The position numbers and the translations under genes are program-made. Source: Diplonema japonicum (Eukaryota; Euglenozoa; Diplonemea; Diplonemida; Diplonemidae). Taken from it: 64,000 nucleotides of DNA. The notes below the pieces were generated by a model that was not told the DNA's origin, did not search any database, and saw nothing but the letters and a program-made list of their open reading frames with translations. Of the stretch, positions 60,708 through 64,000 are shown piece after piece. The stretch covers positions 220,001-284,000 of the forward strand of contig OZ025663.1 in assembly GCA_964019335.1 (NCBI GenBank). Reading direction: 5' to 3'. Each line of letters starts with the position of its first letter. Position 1 is the first letter of the stretch.

Positions 60708-60884
60708 ATCATAGTATTTTGTCTTTCTTCCTTTTTATTTGAAAAAAGATTTTTCTTGGCCCTCCCCACCCCACCTGCTTTCCGTGGTTTTATTTCTTTT
60801 TTCTTTTTTATTACATGCCAACACGAGCAAACATATTTACTGCCAACAAGCAGTAGAAAAGAAGAAGAAGAAAAAAAAATAATA
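60033..60884. other. Intergenic homopolymer-rich region
   Basis: A-, T- and C-runs dominate, including a T-run at about 60657-60704. The last 50 bases contain TATTTACTGCCAACAAG (60834-60850), identical to a stretch at the start of element A copies at 34700 and 48532. It may be an old element end serving as 5' UTR. No gene. Confidence 0.5.
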
Positions 60885-61175
60885 ATGGCAACACGCCTGG
60901 AGCTGGAGAAACAGGCGACGGACGAGCTGATGCAGGTGTTCCGAGAAAACAAGCAAAGCATAGGAAGCTCACATCAAAGATTCATGAAAGAGGTGGAAGA
61001 GGCAGTGCCTCAGGGGAGAATACCTTGTGCTGCAGAGCAAGATACCGTGAGTAGGTGTTACGCGCAATATGAGGGCGCTGTGTGGAACTGTGCCGAGACA
61101 GTGAAGGCGTACAACAAGTGTGCCTCCACAGCTTGGACGAAGTGGCAGAGCGACCATGAAAAGCTAAACGAATAG
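60885..61175 (+). CDS. Twin CX9C (CHCH) protein, MICOS Mic19-like
   Basis: 96 residues. A charged helix (LEKQATDELMQVFRENKQ) leads to a CHCH domain with CAAEQDTVSRC and CAETVKAYNKC, two CX9C pairs ten residues apart, the substrate form for Mia40-type oxidative folding in the mitochondrial intermembrane space. Placement at the very C-terminus after a helix, plus the C-Y and F/Y-x-x-C-x pattern, resembles Mic19/CHCHD3 of the MICOS crista complex; other CHCH proteins are possible. ATG 60885 is chosen because all upstream codons in frame are homopolymer-derived. Confidence 0.75.
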   Translation: MATRLELEKQATDELMQVFRENKQSIGSSHQRFMKEVEEAVPQGRIPCAAEQDTVSRCYAQYEGAVWNCAETVKAYNKCASTAWTKWQSDHEKLNE

Positions 61176-61281
61176 CAGTCGATATTTTATTTCTTTTTTT
61201 TTTTTTCTCCCCTTCAAAAAAAAAAAAAAAATAATAATCATAAAGCAACAAGGCGTTTTTTTTTTTTTTTTTTTTTGAAAT

Positions 61282-62730
61282 ATGGATCTTCAACGGGAGC
61301 ACTCTAAAAAGGTGCTCCTCTCACCGCCTTCTGGAATTCTGACCCCGACAGAGCTGGCGAGTATCTCGGCTATGCCACCGCCTCCTTTGTCGTTAGACAT
61401 TTCGGAAAAGAGCACCACCGTCAACAAGCGAGAGGCAAAACGGAAAACACAAAAACACATAAAAACACACGAAAGCACCTCCTCGTGGTGCGTGGTGTGC
61501 AGAATCCAACTTTACGGGAACCGCGTGATGAAGGCCCTCGGCTCTTGCACATGTTGCATGTTTGACATAGGGGCGCATATCCGTATATTCTACACAGGGT
61601 TCTGGCACCACGGCATCGTGTCCGACGTGATGTGGTGCGCCAGCGAGGACCGCGTGGTGTCTGGTGGCAGTGTGATCCACTACTGGAAGGCACCCAGCGG
61701 GGCAATGGAGGTTATTGAGAGCAAGCTTGCTGAGTTTATCGACAAAAAAGGTGTCGGCGCAATCGAGATCGTGAAGTACTGCAAGAACCAGTTCCACTCC
61801 GAAGACACGCTGTTGCTAGCCATGCGGTCACTCGGCACAGGAAAATACTCCTTCTCTTCCAACAATTGCGAGCACTTTGCTACCTACTGCAAAACAGGCA
61901 TTATGCACTCCAAGCAGGCCGACTCCCTGAAGGACGGTGCTGCTGTCGGCGGTGCTGCTTTGGTGCTCACACAAGTCGCGCCTGCTTTGTTCGGCGCCAT
62001 GACCCTCGGCATCGGTGTTCTTGCTGCTGCTGGCTACCACGCCATCAAAAGCTCGATTCCTGATAAAAAGTCCAGCCAGCACCCCACCCTTCCTGCTTTT
62101 TCTCGTGTCATGTGCCTTCGTCTCATCATGTCTGACCTCACCAGCCCTACCGCGCCTGAAATCCTCGAAAATGTGAGAAGCAACAACATCCCCAATCTCA
62201 GGGAAGAGCTCATCAAGCGGCTTTGCCTTGGCCCTGAGTGGCACGTGGAGGGCTTGTACATGACCTTCCCTGAGGATTACAACGACGACTTTGTCAAAAT
62301 ACAATCAAAGGAAGAGGTCGAATCGCTTCCTGACATCTGCAGCATACGGTTGTTACTGAAGCTGAAGAAGCACCCCCCAACACTGCCCGGTGTGTCGCCT
62401 AGGAGGCGGCAGATGTTGCAGCCCGCGACCAGGGACAGGCTGTCGGATAGGTTGTCTGCGTGTGCGCTGTTGTTGCCTTCGGAGACAACACAAACGCCCA
62501 AAGACCCGCAACTGGAGGGCAACATGTCCGAGAGGCAGACCACCAGCGACGGCGCCATTGCTTCGTTCTTGCCATGCAGTGATGACGAGTCCATCTCCTC
62601 CTCCGACGACGGGCATCCCATCCTGCTACAGCCGCTCTCTTTAACATCTCGTCTGCGCCTTGACTATGTCCCCTCGTCAGACTCTCTAGCTGGCTCTGAG
62701 TGGGGCGACAAGTCTGTTGTTGATGAGTAA
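61282..62730 (+). CDS. LRAT-domain (NlpC/P60-like) protein
   Basis: 482 residues. After a hydrophilic start (about 1-90), an LRAT domain runs from about residue 95 to 215. It has IRIFYTGFWHHGIVSDV (catalytic His region), RVVSGGSVIHYW, SFSSNNCEHFATYCKTG (catalytic Cys in N-C-E-H-F) and SKQADSLKDG. This is the acyltransferase/phospholipase core of LRAT and HRASLS/PLAAT proteins and plant homologues. A Gly/Ala-rich hydrophobic stretch (VGGAALVLTQVAPALFGAMT) follows, as in membrane-anchored members. The C-terminal 200 residues are a predicted globular segment with a Ser/Asp-rich end. Key His and Cys are present, so an active thiol acyltransferase or phospholipase is plausible. Confidence 0.85.
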   Translation: MDLQREHSKKVLLSPPSGILTPTELASISAMPPPPLSLDISEKSTTVNKREAKRKTQKHIKTHESTSSWCVVCRIQLYGNRVMKALGSCTCCMFDIGAHIRIFYTGFWHHGIVSDVMWCASEDRVVSGGSVIHYWKAPSGAMEVIESKLAEFIDKKGVGAIEIVKYCKNQFHSEDTLLLAMRSLGTGKYSFSSNNCEHFATYCKTGIMHSKQADSLKDGAAVGGAALVLTQVAPALFGAMTLGIGVLAAAGYHAIKSSIPDKKSSQHPTLPAFSRVMCLRLIMSDLTSPTAPEILENVRSNNIPNLREELIKRLCLGPEWHVEGLYMTFPEDYNDDFVKIQSKEEVESLPDICSIRLLLKLKKHPPTLPGVSPRRRQMLQPATRDRLSDRLSACALLLPSETTQTPKDPQLEGNMSERQTTSDGAIASFLPCSDDESISSSDDGHPILLQPLSLTSRLRLDYVPSSDSLAGSEWGDKSVVDE

Positions 62731-62822
62731 CGTGCTGTTGTTTCCACAGCTGCACACTTTTTCTCGAAGCATATTATTATCCCCTTCCACCTCCCACCAC
62801 AACAGGACTGTCACCTGCCACA

Positions 62823-64000
62823 ATGCCCGACGACCACTCTCTCGGCACTATGTTCGTCTCGGTCATGATCGGGGTACGTGTCATGTATGCCCTCGTGTCC
62901 AGCGTTGCTGACTGTGATGAAGTGTTTAACTACTGGGAGCCAGCACACCAGCTGATGTACGGGAAGGGGCTGCAGACATGGGAGTACAGCCCTGACTACG
63001 GCCTGAGGTCGTACCTGTATTTGTATGTAAACATGTGGAGTGGTGTGATGGTGCAGAACGTGTTGACAAGGAGTAGCGTGTTCATGGTGATGCGCGGTGG
63101 CCTCGTCGTGTTGAGCGGGTACATCGACAGCGCGTTTGTGAATGCATGCTCCGAGGCGTTTGGTAGGAGGGTGGGCTGGCTGTTGGGTGGCCTGCTTGTT
63201 TTCTCCACAGGCTCCACAATGGCCTCATTCTGCTTCCTGCCCTCGTCCTTCACTCTGATGTGCCTCACGTCAGCTATTTCCAACCAGCTTTACTTCAAGT
63301 CTTCGTCACTGGCACCCGTTTTCTACGCCATCTTCTTTGCTGTTATTTCTGTTGTCCTTGGATGGCCTTTTGTTGGCTTCATTGCTGTCCCCATGGGTCT
63401 CCACGCTCTTACCGTCTACGGTTTGGTGCGCCCCCTTGTCGTGGGCATCCTCGTCACAGGGACGCTTGGTGTGCTGGTGTACCAGACGGACAGCACTTTT
63501 TATGGAAGACCTGTTTTCTCTACCTGGGAACTTGTGAAGTACAATGTACTGGGGTGTCTTCCGTATGCGGACACGAAGGATCTGAGTGTGGACCCTTCCA
63601 ACCTGCTGCAACGGTTGGGGTGCTTCAAGGACGAAACTGGGTCGAGGGGGGCGCACCTGTATGGGGTCGAAGGGCCGGAGTTCTTTTTCAAAAACCTGTT
63701 CCTGAACTTCAATGTTGCGTTTCTTGCCGCGCTCTTGTGCCCGGTTGCCCTGCTCCTGCGCAGGGTGGTCGTGGGCCCCAGCGAGAAGGTGTGGTTGAAG
63801 GTGACCTGCGTGTCGCCGTTTTTTCTGTGGTTCGTGTTCTGGTTGTTCATTCCACACAAAGAAGAGAGGTTTATGGTGCCCATCTACAGCACGTTGTGTC
63901 TGACGGCAGCTGTGACATTGGACGCGGTCATTGATGTGACCGACCAGCTCGTCGGGAAGAGGACAGGAAAGGGAACATGGCCAGCGACAGCAATGGGCAT
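62823..64000 (+). CDS. ALG9: ALG9-like alpha-1,2-mannosyltransferase (5' part; runs off window)
   Basis: At least 392 residues, open to the window end. GT22 family enzyme of the ER lumen that adds alpha-1,2-mannose from dolichyl-phosphate-mannose to the lipid-linked N-glycan precursor. The start has TM1, then VADCDEVFNYWEPAHQLMYG and LQTWEYSPDYGLRSYLY, the ALG9 signature loop with its acidic residues. Multiple TM helices follow. A later IPHKEERFMVPIY near residue 345 is the family's H-K-E-x-R-F motif. Some insertion occurs around residues 240-290. The stop is not in the window; length so far is about two thirds of known ALG9. Confidence 0.93.
   Translation, partial: MPDDHSLGTMFVSVMIGVRVMYALVSSVADCDEVFNYWEPAHQLMYGKGLQTWEYSPDYGLRSYLYLYVNMWSGVMVQNVLTRSSVFMVMRGGLVVLSGYIDSAFVNACSEAFGRRVGWLLGGLLVFSTGSTMASFCFLPSSFTLMCLTSAISNQLYFKSSSLAPVFYAIFFAVISVVLGWPFVGFIAVPMGLHALTVYGLVRPLVVGILVTGTLGVLVYQTDSTFYGRPVFSTWELVKYNVLGCLPYADTKDLSVDPSNLLQRLGCFKDETGSRGAHLYGVEGPEFFFKNLFLNFNVAFLAALLCPVALLLRRVVVGPSEKVWLKVTCVSPFFLWFVFWLFIPHKEERFMVPIYSTLCLTAAVTLDAVIDVTDQLVGKRTGKGTWPATAMG

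Noticed and set aside
60339-60884. N-terminal extension of the twin-CX9C protein
   Set aside because: All of it is translated homopolymer; the compact 96-residue product from 60885 is complete for the family.

Overview
This window looks like nuclear DNA of a protist, most likely a euglenozoan and, as a best guess, a diplonemid. All thirty gene models lie on the + strand, often with very short gaps (56 to 98 bases around 16.2-16.6 kb and 20.3-20.7 kb). Most starts are preceded by long T-rich or pyrimidine tracts ending in AG, as expected for polycistronic transcription with spliced-leader trans-splicing. Several genes also carry short GT-AG cis-introns built largely of homopolymer, which argues against a typical trypanosomatid. 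TAA, TAG and TGA all end genes, so the code is standard. A calpain-like protein with an MGC lipidation start and a lost active-site cysteine fits Euglenozoa. The organism call is an inference. No rRNA, tRNA or CRISPR array was recognised.

Layout. 1.4-13.6 kb: lipid kinase, ch-TOG-like protein, two-exon Rab4, PPR-like protein, and a 1,491-residue surface protein of about nine CxxC repeats. 14.4-23.7 kb: PDZ/poly-Q protein, TMEM216-like ciliary protein, a two-TM protein, DHHC palmitoyltransferase, SCP2, a large helical-repeat (probably mitochondrial) protein, three tandem paralogues of an unrecognised small membrane family (motif HDLGYD), a coiled-coil protein and a DUF72 protein. 23.7-25.6 kb: a MITE-like element and a 1.4 kb element with long terminal inverted repeats. 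25.6-32.0 kb: membrane-anchored P-loop ATPase, Aat-like aminoacyl transferase, and an amidoligase with a multi-exon 3' end. 32.1-35.6 kb: a LINE fragment and nested repeats. 35.7-44.9 kb: inactive calpain-like protein, three-exon membrane protein, a fusion of two sirohydrochlorin chelatase domains with an ATM1-type ABC half-transporter, and a copine. 45.1-55.6 kb: mainly a truncated, frameshifted LINE, repeat copies and simple sequence, with one tail-anchored protein. 55.7-64.0 kb: GT23-like glycosyltransferase, two-exon macro-like protein, four-exon ArfGAP, twin-CX9C protein, LRAT-domain protein and the 5' part of ALG9.

The genes are eukaryotic housekeeping functions (vesicle traffic, lipidation, N-glycosylation, cilium, mitochondrion) and form no single pathway. 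The most striking locus is the CbiX-CbiX-ATM1 fusion at 40.1-42.7 kb: one polypeptide joins an enzyme that puts metal into sirohydrochlorin to a transporter of the mitochondrial Fe-S/thiol export family. Exon joins were deduced by eye from reading-frame phase and family conservation. Single-exon models could still miss small exons.
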